A stretch of DNA of 64,000 nt from Triatoma infestans. Its lineage: Eukaryota > Arthropoda > Insecta > Hemiptera > Reduviidae. A model generated the notes under the pieces. That model searched no databases. It was given only the letters and a program-made list of their open reading frames with translations, and was not told the DNA's origin. Numbering within the stretch: position 1 is the first letter of the stretch; each line of letters begins with the position of its first letter. The position numbers and the translations under genes were made by a program. The stretch spans positions 1-64,000 of the forward strand of contig JAAEAF010002777.1 in the NCBI GenBank assembly GCA_011037195.1. Direction: 5' to 3'. Shown one piece after another: positions 36,157 to 47,559 of this stretch.

Positions 36157-36164
36157 TATCGATA
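36157..36164. promoter_or_regulatory. DRE-like motif TATCGATA upstream of Mvb12
   Basis: The 8-bp palindrome TATCGATA is the core DREF-binding element of many insect housekeeping promoters. It lies 330 bp upstream of the Mvb12 start codon. About 85 bp nearer the gene, AAGATGGCG on the minus strand (around 36078) resembles a motif common near transcription starts. The role is inferred from motif and position only. Confidence 0.4.
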
Positions 36165-36485
36165 CAGTTATGCAACCTACACCATATCTAGGAAATTCTA
36201 TGTTTAGCCTATCACTGGATCAAATTAATTCTCACAAAAACCTAACAAATTCTACGAAGTTATTTTTAATCTCACCAGTGTTTACAAGTCTTCAGGTCTC
36301 AAAGTTTTTGTTATAATTTAACTCCGAACATTTTCATTTTATAATGACATTTTAGTGGTGACCTTGGTTTTTTTTTCTTGCAACGATGTTTGGAAAGCCA
36401 TAATGTTCGTTATTGAATTTATGGCGCCCCCACCATTGAAATATTTTAGGTTGTTAAATTCGACACAAACCAGTCTTTTTCCTAT

Positions 36486-36935
36486 AAGGTTAGTGCACAA
36501 GTAATGACGGTTTCTGACAATGACTTTTTAAATCATAAATGGACTTAAACATATCTTTATTAATCAGAACAAGAATAATTGCAATCAATCCATTTTTGTC
36601 AACAGAAAATAAGTTTGTTTATTTCTGTAGCGAAAAAATTGGTGTTCCAGGATTCAACAAGCTCTTGGAAATCATTTTCTAGATCCTGCTGGTTGTAGAA
36701 CGTTTCCCTGCAAATATTTTTCGAATCTGTTTCTGAAGAAGTGCTGGTCGGTTCGCGAGAGGTCAAATGAACTTGGCAGATTTGAGTTTTCGATGTATCT
36801 CTCGAATTGCTGAGTATACTTCGATGTAAAGGTTCCGCTGAGATTCAGAAAGCTATAGTGGATTAGATCGGTAGCAGATTACCAAGCAATGACCATGACC
36901 TTTTTCATGGTGGGAGTTTTTCTTCTATTTTTACA
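36486..36935 (-). pseudogene. Mariner transposase relic (irritans-like)
   Basis: Minus-strand pieces match the C-terminal half of a mariner transposase: KKVMVIAW, LIHYSFLN, DLSRTDQHFF and a FLQGK-like YLQGNVLQ, all with stops and frame changes. The end at 36486-36516 reads GGTTAGTGCACAAGTAATGACGG, a terminal inverted repeat typical of mariner elements. The 5' half and the other end are missing, apparently replaced by a LINE fragment from about 36940. DDE/D catalytic blocks are not intact, so it cannot act. Confidence 0.72.
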
Positions 36936-36949
36936 TTAACATTAAAACT

Positions 36950-37710
36950 GGTCCAGTTGCTTTCTGATCGAGATATTTTCCTGCGCTTTCACTACCTAGT
37001 GTAGGTCCCAAAAGGGCTCAGACTGGCTTGCCTCAGGGTGCAACATTGTAGCCACTTCTCTATGTTACATACGTAGTAGTCATTGTATATTATCTTCCTG
37101 AAGATACTATATACTGATGACATATGTATTTAAATTACAATGACAATGTTAACATTGTCAATAATCAACAAACTTGATTCCACAATGTCACAGTTACAAA
37201 AACGGTTAATCGACAGTGGGTTGACTGTCTCCCCAGAAAAATCATGGTGTGCCCCTTCTGCTCGCAAAGGAACACTGTTCTTATGGCGGAGTTTTTCTGT
37301 AAGAGAGTCGTTAGATTTCTGGGCATGGTTGTAGACCAGGCTCTGAAATGGACTCCACATTAATCATTCGTTAAACAAATCTGAAAAATACATCAACATT
37401 CTTAAAATGATCATAACCATAAACTGGGGAGCAGATCCTTGTACTGCTCAACTATTCTATAGAGCGACAATTAGGGGTGCTAGATTATGGGTTCGTTTTC
37501 TATGACCAAGCTAATGCGACTGCTCTAAAAAGATAAGACGTATTACAGAACAGTTGTTGCGTCTTTGTTATAGCTTCCTGTCCTGTTATAGCTCCTATCG
37601 CTGTACAGTAAGTAGGTGAACTGCCATTGGCACATAGTCGGAAAATGCTATCTGACAGAGTTTTGGTAAAAAATGCAGCATCTAATGAGCTTAAATTAGG
37701 AATATAACCA
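36950..37710 (+). pseudogene. LINE reverse transcriptase relic
   Basis: The plus strand carries motif B AQTGLPQGATL (37020-37050), a YTDD box at 37110-37121, then LQKRLIDSGLTVSPEKS (motif D region, 37190-37245), FLGMVVDQALKW (motif E) and INWGADPCTAQLFYRA. Frame changes and stops lie between all of them. This is a non-LTR RT (I/R1/Jockey-like) with the fingers and motif A lost. It abuts the mariner relic. Confidence 0.75.
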
Positions 37711-38119
37711 ACTTAAATACACAGGTATTAATAAGATTTTGGCAAAGGGGGAAACCTCGTAACTTCAAGTTTCATGATAACGTCCCATTCTTTGGTACAA
37801 TGCAAAAGAATCTTACACTGCCATCATTTTTAATAGATTATATTATTTTAAATCAAAAATTAAATATTCATTTCTTTGGGAACATTTAATCTTAAAGTTA
37901 GCAGAAAACTGTGGCATCTTAAGCAGCTCATTTCTAAAAGAAGTATCTGAACACAGTATCGAATGAGGACAAATCACGGTCTTTGTAAAGCTTACAATCA
38001 TAAAACTGGTATGCTATCATAGTTGATTATACAATTCTATCATCCAAACAAATTAACTAGATATAAATAGATGACCAAAATTCCGAGTTTCAAAAAAATT
38101 AGTAAACCGGAAGTGCGGA

Positions 38120-38606
38120 AGACTAGAATTAATTTAGACGACTTTAATAATTTAGTTTTAGTACTTAAAAAAAAAAAAATATGGTGTGAAACACTCACAT
38201 GACTTTCTTACTACAGTCAATTATAATTTCGAGGACTGGAGTAAGAGGAAGTTGTGTGAGTGTCACGCCCGATTTTTGTTTTGTTACTTTCAGTTTATTT
38301 TGTTTTACTTATTATTTTCAAGAATTTTCCCTTAAAGAAAATCTATTATTTTTTAACAGGGTAAAAAGTATTTTCTTTGGAAACCTAAACAGAAATCTTT
38401 TCCCATACTAAGAAGTTATCAAACTTCATTTATGATAAGTATAGTTTACTTGGAAGACGATAGAATGCGTTACCTTGGCTATTGTGAATATCGGTTGCTT
38501 CTACGAAATAAGACTAGAATTAATATTGACGACTTTATTAATTTAGTTTTAGTACTTAAAAAAAAATATCTGGTGTGAAACATTCACATGACTTTCTTAC
38601 TACAGT
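38120..38606. repeat. Duplicated 97-bp block with left ends of the repeat family
   Basis: 38120-38217 and 38511-38606 share AGACTAGAATTAATWTWGACGACTTTA, the following A-run and the left-end module (GGTGTGAAACAYTCACATGACTTTCTTACTACAG). Because unique-looking flank is copied along with the left end, the spacing of 391 bp reflects a segmental duplication and not two independent insertions. Confidence 0.7.
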
Positions 38607-39464
38607 TATATATAAAATGACAATTTTCTTTAAACTCATATTTCACATATTTCTCTAACATAAATATAGAAACAGTGGCGCACAAGTGCCTATCCAGGAT
38701 TAATGTTGATTCCAATGGAGAGCACCATAATAATTCTGAAGAAATTTCAAATTTGACGTAGATTTTTAACTTAGCGGATTCCTCAGTTCTACCTAGAAGA
38801 ATTTTTCTCGGAAAAATGTTCCGAATAAAAGTGATAAGTTTTTATGTGTGCAGCAAGCATTCCAAGCTTAAAGAAAAGAAAATGTTTATAAACGTTTTCG
38901 AGAAAATTCCCCCCCTCCAAAGAAACCTCAAAAACCTATTTTGTAAATTCGCACTTCCGGTTAACCGATTTTCTTCAAATTTGGAATTCCAGCAATACTA
39001 CTAATGAATATTTATATTTTGTAGGTGGACCTAAATTTTACTGAAGTGATACTTTAGAAGAAAGCTTAACGCTACTGTTCCCCCAGAACTGCCACATAAA
39101 AAATAATTTTTTCGAGAAATGATTCCAATATACGATGTTTTAAGAAAATCGCAAAAAAGTGAAAAAAAGTCATTCCCGGGTGATGGATTTTGCCCGAAAC
39201 TATCTTGTCAGTTGCGGATTCTGTATCTAAGCGGACTACCAAGTTTGAGCTTCATACAATTTTTCGTTATTGAGATATTTTGTTAAAATATACAAAAACA
39301 CACACACACACACTCACGAGAGAGAGAATGAGACGCACTATTCGCTTAAAAACATTGCTTTCTTACTCAAGGAACCTAAAAAATAAGTATATCTGCTGAA
39401 AACTAAATTTCGGAAATTTGGCTCGTTCGCAATACTTGCTATTACCAGCAGGAGAGAAAGTAAA
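38578..39464 (+). mobile_element. AGTAAGAGAAAGT-family copy, both ends present
   Basis: Left end TCTGGTGTGAAACATTCACATGACTTTCTTAC; internal blocks CACTTCCGGTTAACCGATTTTCTTCAAATTTGG (in parts) and a (CA)n tract at 39296-39315; right end GCAATACTTGCTATTACCAGCAGGAGAGAAAGTAAA. About 890 bp. Confidence 0.65.
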
Positions 39465-39867
39465 TAGTAGGAGAAAATAATTTGTTCAGGTTTGAGAATC
39501 CGAGGACATGGGTTTTTATTCTTCTGCCGTGTTAACAAAATAGTACGGAACTCAAACTTGATGTTCGTTTATCTTCTAGGGATCTAACAAGAATGTATCA
39601 GTCCAAATTCATATATAGAGGAGCGTCTTCACTAAATTTTTACTTTCTCTTATTTTTTTATTAGTTTCTCACAATTTTCTTGAAAATTGTTCGATTGATT
39701 TACATTAAACATTTCATTAGACAATATTAAATAGACAGTGGTAAGTAAGAGAACTTTACGATTCACAGATTCAAGATTACGATATGGACCATCATGTATA
39801 CGCTTAATGAATAATTTGTGGAGGAGGTTAGCTATGAAGACAGATCGATCCTGAAAGATCTATTGTG

Positions 39868-40066
39868 CCCCCTGGAGCCTACTCCGTGTACTGCCGGCCT
39901 CCAAGCAGTGTTCTCTAGCTACAGACAACAGTGACCATCACCGGACAGTGGGTTGTAGAGGCTCCTAGCAAGAGAAAATCTAAGGGCAGAATGCTGGATT
40001 CGAACCCGCACCTCCGCGTTGCTATCCACCGCGTTACCACTTAGCTAATCCCTTTCTTCTCCCTTC
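39868..40066 (-). mobile_element. SINE-1 copy B (tRNA-derived)
   Basis: On the minus strand the head GGGATTAGCTAAGTGGTAACGC holds an A box and GGGTTCGAATCC a good B box (about 40055-39976). The body is TAGGAGCCTCTACAACCCAC, CACTGTCCGGTGATGG-type sequence and GGAGGCCGGCAGTACAC. The tail is the same variant as copy A. It is the best-preserved head of that variant. Confidence 0.8.
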
Positions 40067-40258
40067 GCTTATGCCAATTAACTAGGACGGAGACCCTAGT
40101 TTATGTACTGTTTATGTTCTTGTCTGTAAAAGTAGAGTTTATGTAGTTTAATTGTATTGTGTACTGTTCTGACGAAGTGCATGGAGTACTGAGCTGTGGT
40201 CAGTCGCTACTCCCCAAGTAACTGCATGCAACAGATACCCTTTGCGGGCATTGTAAAT
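40067..40258 (-). repeat. Module shared with 18067-18290
   Basis: Copy of the 220-bp module that sits immediately upstream of SINE-1 copy A, here also directly upstream of SINE-1 copy B. Confidence 0.75.
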
Positions 40259-40259
40259 G

Positions 40260-41335
40260 GATTGCCGGTGATGTGTTTTGTTTTGCAGCCAAAAATCATT
40301 AAGACAATCCATCCAACTGCTACGTCATCCGCCCACAGCTACGTCACATGAGCCGTAATATATCTCTCTAGCACAAGCCTTTCGAATTTTCCACTTAGGG
40401 GAGACCACGAATCTGTTTACCACATGCCCTAAAGAGATCTGGAAGGAGAAGAAGGGATTCTCCACAAGATAAAAGAAGGGCAAGCTAAACTCAAACTTTC
40501 ATCGACAAAACTTTCAGTCCTGAACACACAATGTCAAGAAATCATCACCAACACTCTGCCAGTTCTACTCACGCTATCACTTTTCTTTATTAATTGCGTA
40601 AAGTCTTGCTGCACTCTGTTTCTCAGTCAATATATCAGTACTCACTCAGTGTACTTTTCTTTTCTAAATTATTTTCTTTCTAACGCCCACTAAAACTCCA
40701 CTACAGTGCAGGGAATGAGTTATGTGTACTAGTGATTCAGTGTTTGCCTGCATGGTTACACTACATTCAAGTTTGTACATAACTATACCTCTGCAGGGGG
40801 CTCTGTAGGCCTGGTGTGTGGAGTATTGGGATGTCAGTGTATGCGTTGTTCTTCGCGTGTTGTTAGCCAGGGATACTTGCAGGCAAGGAAGCTAAGAAGT
40901 CCCTGAAGAAGTGGCTCGTCCGTTAGCCGCTGCGGAGACCAACAAGTTCATTATACAATGTAGTAAGAACTTCACGTAAGTGATTTCACACCGGGTTTCC
41001 TTTTTTTTTTGGTGGCATATATTATATAATGTTTATTAATTGTTTAAAAACTAACTTCTATTTTTAAAAAAAAAAAAAAAAAATTTAAACGATGAATATA
41101 CAAAAGGGAATTAATAAGATTGCAGAATGTGTAAGGCCGTTCACCGCTAACTGATGCCTTTAGGGATATGGACCATAAGAAAGCGGCCAAGGTGCCTTGA
41201 TATTCTCCAGCAATTTAAGAACATTGCAAAACAATGGCTTTCCTAAATCATCTTTTATATTGTTGCGTCATTTATAACTTCTTTAAGATAATTATACATG
41301 ATTGGAAAAACAAAAATATCGTAGTGGGACGATTT
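40260..41335. other. Unidentified segment, partly GC-richer
   Basis: The part from 40270 to 40985 has near-average GC and ends in a good splice-donor-like CAC|GTAAGT at about 40975. The frames are short (for example EVPEEVARPLAAAETNKF, about 40900-40955). It could be a non-coding first exon or repeat sequence; I cannot decide. Confidence 0.3.
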
Positions 41336-41337
41336 TT

Positions 41338-42000
41338 TTCCTTTTTACTTTCTTTTACTTCTAGTAACAGGAAAGGTAATGCGATCGCGTCAAATTTTCG
41401 AAATTGAGTTCTCCTGAAAATGAAAAAAAAAAAAAATGTTTTTAACTAATGGACTACGTGTGTTAGACAAAATATCTCAAACATGAAAGTCGCAGGAAGC
41501 TCCAAACTTAGTATTCCGATTAAATATCACCACCGCATCTGGCACAAAGATTTCGGGTGAAATCCATCAACCGGAAGTTGTGGCTTTACTGAAGGTTTTT
41601 TCCAACTTTAGGCGAATTTCTCAAAAGCGGGTGCATCTATTTTCTTTAAACTTCGTATACTATCTGCACAAATAAATACCTACCACTTTTACTTTAAACA
41701 TTTTTCCCGGGAACATCACATTTGTTGGAGGATTCTGAGGGAACAGTAGGGTCGAGCTTTCCTCTAAATTACCAGCTCAGTACAATTCATGGGTTCATCA
41801 TCTACATAATATTACATACAATAGAAAAGCATTGATAGAATTACAAATTTGAAGAAAATCTGTTAACCGGAAATGTGATTGCGCAGAATTAATGTTCAAG
41901 TTTTTTGAATTTTTTCGAAAATGGTTACAAATATTTTCTTCAAAATTGTATTGCGCGCTGAACAGATAACACCGTATCACTTTTAGTTGTGAAACATTGT
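41338..42000 (-). repeat. AGTAAGAGAAAGT-family copy, minus strand
   Basis: The right end is at 41345 (TTTTACTTTCTTTTACTTCTAG, then GCGATCGCGTCAAATTTTCG). Internal blocks in minus orientation follow down to about 41990 (GTGATTTCCGGTTAACAGATTTTC complement near 41850-41880). No clear left end. Confidence 0.6.
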
Positions 42001-42350
42001 CCAAAAAAAGGTGATTTTGAGGCATGTTTGGGGACCTGTCAGTTTGATATGCATTTACTGCACAAGTGTTCTTGGTTTTTGGCAGAGGGTGCTCCATACA
42101 AGTCCGCTCAGATATATATGTATAACCCTTACGCCTTACTTTTTTGGGCAAGTTGTAGCTGCCCAGAAAAGGTTTAAATTGCCTCAGTGCTGGAAGGGCC
42201 TTCCAGAGCATTGGTCTTATGTATTCCGCCTCATTTTCGAGGTTTTCTTCGAGAAACTGATCGCCTATCCCACGAAAGGGTCGTGGTACTATGAACGGGT
42301 TTACACATATAATTTTCGAAGTGATATTGGTTCCCATAATTTTTCTCGAG
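42000..42350. other. Overlapping open frames of unknown origin
   Basis: The minus frame (up to 42337) reads PFRGIGDQFLEENLENEAEY and WKALPALRQFKPFLG. A plus frame of 114 codons covers the same bases. The minus-strand frame looks more protein-like and lies next to the RNase H relic on the same strand, so it may be part of the same LINE. I do not recognise a domain. Confidence 0.25.
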
Positions 42351-42364
42351 ATTGAACTGGACAG

Positions 42365-42510
42365 CCCATCTAGTTATGTTAATTTACACCTGGAAAATGC
42401 TGGAAAACTTGTCCATTGACACAGAGTGCCTGGTAACTCCAAGCCCAGTTCCTTCAGTGTACTTGACCGGTCTTGTACTACCAACCATACAAGGAGAATT
42501 ATGTAATTTT
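42365..42510 (-). pseudogene. LINE RNase H fragment
   Basis: At nucleotide level this is related to the LINE A RNase H region around 9140-9260. The translated minus strand gives ...EGTGLGVTRHSVSMDKFSSI, matching LINE A EGTGAGLFGSRTKHSEPMGR in spacing. It is a short, broken fragment of the same type of LINE. Confidence 0.6.
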
Positions 42511-43011
42511 TGTTAAGTTGAGAAATATAGGAAGAAAAATTTGCGAGAATGTTGCTTAAGATTTTTGCTTAGAGCTAAACAATCTTGTTAGATTTCAATA
42601 AACCAGGTGACTGTAGCTATATTTTGACTGAGAGAAAGGAATGTGTTTATAAAAGGTTGCATGACTAAAAGACAAGATTAAAATGTATATGGTGCGGTAA
42701 CGACCGCCCCATAATCCAATACTCAATAATTTACCAAGTTAATACAACATTAGATAGCGAATAAGACACGATCAGCGAACATATCTGCTGTTTTTAAAGA
42801 AAGTATAGAATAACAGTGCTATTTGGGTTTCATTCCGAACAATTTCCCTTTTTAATATCAAAATCTATCGATATATTGAAATTGCTTCTCAATTATTTCT
42901 GGATCGATGGTACATTACATACTTTAAATAAAGTTTATGCAATTTAAACATAACCATAAATTATTCACATCGATTAATGTTCTTGTTTTGGGAAAAACAA
43001 AACAAAACAAA

Positions 43012-43640
43012 AAATGCTGGTCTACTCACAAGACTTTCTCTTACTGCCAAATACTTATAAGTGACAAATTTTCTTCAAACTTTTCATCTGTACCAGATGT
43101 TTATTTTTATTCTATTTGACACCAATGAGAGAATCTAAACTTCAAATGATTTGTTTGAGGAAAGCATAACCTCCCCTCTCCACCCAAAACTTCTTTAAAT
43201 GAACGTTTTCGGAAAAAAGTGATGTCTCTGTATGTCACAAGTTTAGTGTAATAAATTGATGTTTTTAATGGAGGAAATCGCAGAAAACTGCTTTTTTTTT
43301 TTTTTTGAACTTTCTTGAAAACGTCCTTTAACGATTTCCTTTAAACTTGACATACTAACTGCACAGATATAAACATCACTTTTTTTTGAAAAACCTAATT
43401 CCAAAAAAAAATTTGATTTTATATAGTTGGGCGGAAAATTTGTGGCGTTAAATTTCATAATAAGTTTTATGCAGTTGGTTCAGTGTTTTTGGTGCGCTCA
43501 CTACAGGGCCACATTATAATCACTTTCGACTTGCCAAGGTTAATAACGTAGGTACTTATCGCCTAGCCATCTCTATATTTATGTCAGGACAAACTGCAAG
43601 ATTTGAATATAAAGAAAATTTGTCATTTTATATAAATTAT
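43012..43640 (+). repeat. AGTAAGAGAAAGT-family fragments
   Basis: A left end (CTGGTCTACTCACAAGACTTTCTCTTACTGCC) at 43017-43048, then internal modules. The second half (43240-43460) is in the opposite orientation, similar to 1290-1400. No right-end hairpin. Confidence 0.5.
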
Positions 43641-44486
43641 TTAAAACTTACGTCTTGAATTAATTAAAATTACTTATAATTTACCATTTTTGTAGCAGTT
43701 TAAAATTTCCAGTCTCTGTTGAACAATTACCCAGCAGTACAACATGTTTACTTTTTTTAAGCTGAAAAGAACACCGCGCGGCTATTGACTTGGTCGATAC
43801 ACTATTTCAATGAGAATTGCCGTCATTGATTTTTTTTTCTCTTCAGTTTGACAAAATACACACACTAAAAGAAGTTCGTTTGTTTTCAGGAATGTTGAAA
43901 AATGGAAGGGGGATAATCGTGAGACTTTTTTGTTCATTATTCAATAGACAGTGTTGCCAATAAAAATTAAATAATCAAAATTTTCTTATAAAAAATAAAT
44001 TTATTCCTAGAGTGCCAAATATATTTAATTTTTGCATTTTGAATATTACTTTCTCCTTTTTTAATTGAAAATATTCTGTTTTTCTTAGTATGATTCATCA
44101 TTGTTTTCATTTTACAGGTTTCAACCTTGGTGAATATACTATTTGTAGATTCCTATTTTATATTTACCTACCATGATAAAGTGCTTCTTCATCTTTGGTG
44201 TATTCATTTCAGAGGTTTAATGGTCCCTAAGATTGCTTAGATGCTAATGGAAAGCTTGGCAGTATACAATATTTGAAGATACCATACCAATATCAGAAAT
44301 TCAATTTCTGAAGATATTGACGTTGAGTATAAAGTTAACTAGTGTGTGTAAATCGCCTTAGCTATAGATCGCAGTGTTTCCGCATTTTTCCGTTCGCGGA
44401 CCGATATTTTCTGCAATACTTTTACGCGGCCTACTGTATTATGTAAAACAAATTATGATTTACATTTCATAATAATAACAATACTA

Positions 44487-44535
44487 AGGCGCTAATGACC
44501 ATGGCACTCGATGCGCCAGGAAAAAAAGAAATAGT
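44487..44535 (+). mobile_element. SINE-1 3' tail fragment
   Basis: AAGGCGCTAATGACCATGGCACTCGATGCGCC followed by an A-rich tail (GGAAAAAAAGAAA). It matches the tail of the SINE-1 copies at 52820-52849 and 56390-56422. It is strongly 5'-truncated. Confidence 0.65.
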
Positions 44536-44812
44536 AGCCTCTGTTAAGATGAATCTTTACTGTAATGAATCATAAGTTTGGTTCAATTTTTTTTTTTTAA
44601 TTTTTTTTTCACGTTATCACATGTTTTTCTAATTAATGTTTTCTTAAGCACCCGAATATGCGGTTGGTTAAAAGTTCCCCTCTACATTTAGTGCTCATAT
44701 GTTCCACATATTTAGTGAAGACCCAGCTATTGGATATAGTGCCCTATCTTGTGGAATAATTACAAGATACTTGAAGCCATCTATACCGGATTCACAAACG
44801 CATGCTGCTAAG

Positions 44813-45320
44813 TGTTTCTCTGGTGTGAGTGTATTTTTTTAGTGAATAGGAAGTATGCGATTGTGTCCAATTTTCGAACCGCATGTTTTGATACCCTGTG
44901 TTCGATAAAAACGAAAAATTGCAGGAGCTCAAATTTAGTATGCCGTTTAGACACTACCAGCGAAGGTTTCGGGCAAAATATATCAACCGCAAATGCGAAT
45001 TCATAATTTTCTTTTACTAAACTACACACCTAAATACATATAACTTTTATTTGCAATATTTTCTAGGAGAAAAATTGATATTTAGGTTTTTTTTTGGAGT
45101 AGCGTCAAGCTTTCTTCTTAATACATCACTTCACTTCAATATACGTATGATTCTACCATCTTAAAAGAAATCGTTTAATTCGTTTAGATTTTCCCGATGT
45201 TAGAATATTGAAGATAACTAAATATCTGGTAGGAATATTAATAGTTTGAAGATAATTAGTCAATTATAACTACGAAATTGCAGTGAGGGTAAGATGTGTC
45301 AGTGTTTCACACCAGATTTT
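44813..45320 (-). repeat. AGTAAGAGAAAGT-family copy, minus strand
   Basis: The right-end remnant is at 44815-44880 (AGGAAGTATGCGATTGTGTCCAATTTTCG). The left end is at 45280-45318 (inverted GGTGTGAAACACTGACACATCTTACC). About 500 bp, with the internal (CA)n part deleted. Confidence 0.6.
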
Positions 45321-46026
45321 TGTTATTTTTTTTTGACAAAGTAGTTTAATAGTTAATAAAATATAGTTATGTATAAATAATTTACCATCAGTTAAAGCAC
45401 ATAAAGAAATCAATTTGCATAGGAAGTTATTATCATTAAATTATTATTGAACACGTAATAAGAGGAAGTATTTAATCAAGTAAGTCATGCTTGATAAAAG
45501 AAAAAAAAAATAACATATGTGACAGTTTGTAAGGTTAGGTTAGGTTATGTTATGTTTACATGTAAATAAAAAAAGAGTAGTTTTTGCAAGGGTTTCTTTC
45601 CACTTATTAAAATTTTATTCAAACTTTTTGTTTAATAAAACATGTATTTAAGTTAGAAAACTTGAAAAAAAAGTATTTATAAGGAGATAAAATATTTAAA
45701 TTATAATTTTAAAGCTACTTGTACGTGACCTATATTTTGAGATTTTTATAATATTTAGGAAGTATTCATACCATAATTATAATTATATGGTTGCGCGAAC
45801 AGTGAGTGTTAGTGTTCAAAAGGCCAATGCCATCATGACCGGTTTTCACACTTCGTGAATACTTAGTGGCAAGTTTTTTTTACTTTTTGGATCTATCCGG
45901 TCAAGCGTGGCGCCAAATAGGAAGTAGAATTAGCGCTACCGGTCAGACAAACTAACGCTCGATATTTTTGGCTTCTCCTTCATTTTTATCAATTATTATT
46001 TCTCCATTATTACAAAACAAAAACAA

Positions 46027-46786
46027 TGTGGTATCACGACTTTCTCTTGCTCCTCTTAATACAGTTGCAAAAAAAAAAATGGCAAATATTTTCTAAATTT
46101 CAAATTTTGTATGTTGGGATAAGATGATGTTGGAGCATGTGCCAATCTACCAACCAGGGTAGGTAGAAAATGATCGTCAATAATATTCAACAAAAATTTG
46201 AATTTTAACTTCTTAGATTTCTCAGATCAAAAACAGTTTTTTTTTATAAGAATGATACAAATAAAAGTACTAGATTTATAGTTGAGCAGTTAGTATTCCA
46301 AGTTTAAAGGAAATCGTTTTAGTAGTTTTCGGGAAAAAACACAATAACCAGTAAAATTGCACTTCCGGTTAACCGATCTTCCTCAAATTTGTAATTCTAG
46401 CACTGCTTCTGACGTATATTAATGTTATACAGCTGACAGGATACATTGTACTGAAATGGTACTTCAGAGAAAAAGCTAAAGGCAACTGTTCCCACAGAAC
46501 CACCCAAAAAAAGCCAATTTCCCCCCGGAAAATGTTTGAAATAAAAGTTGTAGGTATTTATGTGTGTAGATGGTATACGAAGTTTAAAGAAAATCGTTGG
46601 AGCCGATTTCAAAACAAAAATTACGAAAAACTGGGGAAAAAAAGCAGGAGTGAAGTTCACTTCCGGTTGATGCATTTCGCCCAATATCTTCGGGTACCGT
46701 AAAACGCATATTTCCGGTGAAAACTCGATATCGAAAATCTAACACCATCGCAATACTTCATTTTACTAGGAGTAAGAAAAAATAAT
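46027..46786 (+). mobile_element. AGTAAGAGAAAGT-family copy
   Basis: The left end has CACGACTTTCTCTTGCTCC. The middle contains GCACTTCCGGTTAACCGATC, and a minus-strand frame includes APTIFFKLRI and the HINTYNFYFKHF stretch (46684-46397). The right end is GCAATACTTCATTTTACTAGGAGTAAGAAAAAA. The hairpin stem at the right end has one mismatch region. Confidence 0.65.
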
Positions 46787-46949
46787 ACTGATGCAGATTT
46801 CATTGCATTACTTTTTGACCATTACAATGTATTTGATTGCATTTTTTTTTAAACTTTTCTTTAACATTGTTTAACATCTAAAATGCAATATTTTATTGTT
46901 CCTACAGACAGGTGAAAACTTTTATGTAATAATAGTTATTATATTATTA

Positions 46950-47085
46950 CTTTCTCTTACTCCTAGTAAAAGAAAAAATTTAATCGTGTCAAATTTTCGA
47001 TATCGAGCTTTCACCGGAAATACACTTTTGAGGTCCCCTGACTCAAAAAAAGTAGTTTTCTTTTTTTAAGAAAATGGTGAGGAGT
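46950..47085 (-). repeat. AGTAAGAGAAAGT-family right-end fragment
   Basis: ACTTTCTCTTACTCCTAGTA, then ATCGTGTCAAATTTTCGATATC and a GAGGTCCCCTGACTC block: the terminal 130 bp in minus orientation. Confidence 0.7.
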
Positions 47086-47094
47086 GGTAGTGTA

Positions 47095-47420
47095 GAAATT
47101 ACAGAATCGAGTTGTTAATAATTATAAGTATTTGGGGATCATTCTTTTATCATATTTATCATTAGAAAAACACTTTCATGAAAGATTATCAAAAACTAAA
47201 GTATCGATTAATAGAAGATGAAGATATCTTCCATTTTTTAGCTACCTGTCCCATTCTAAATGAATTCAGATTATTAAATAAAAGACATATAGATAGAGTG
47301 GAGTTTAGTGATTTTGCAAATGGAAAAGACTGGGGTAGCTAAATCAAATTTTGTAGAAGACATGGCAATATAGATATTTTTGGGTATCCGAATTTAATTT
47401 TTAATGAACGGCAATAGAAG
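47095..47420 (+). pseudogene. LINE C-terminal zinc-finger fragment
   Basis: The plus strand translates to RLIEDEDIFHFLATCPILNE, the H-x4-C half of a LINE zinc finger. It is close in pattern to LINE B (DDLFHFFISCPLFE). The preceding Cys pair is lost or frameshifted. The downstream stretch up to about 47420 includes KFCRRHGNIDI. It represents an old 3' end of a LINE B-type element. Confidence 0.6.
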
Positions 47421-47559
47421 ATTTTATGGTATAACTAAAATTTATTATATATGAGGTATTATTTGTTCTGTTTATTGGGAACAAATATAGAACTTCTGTA
47501 GATAACATAGACCCCTCCTCCGAAAGAATATAATTTGCAAACAACTTTTCGATTTATAA

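Noticed and set aside
45530..45556. Telomere-like GGTTAGGTTAGG
   Set aside because: Only about three units, in a low-complexity context; too short to argue for interstitial telomere sequence.
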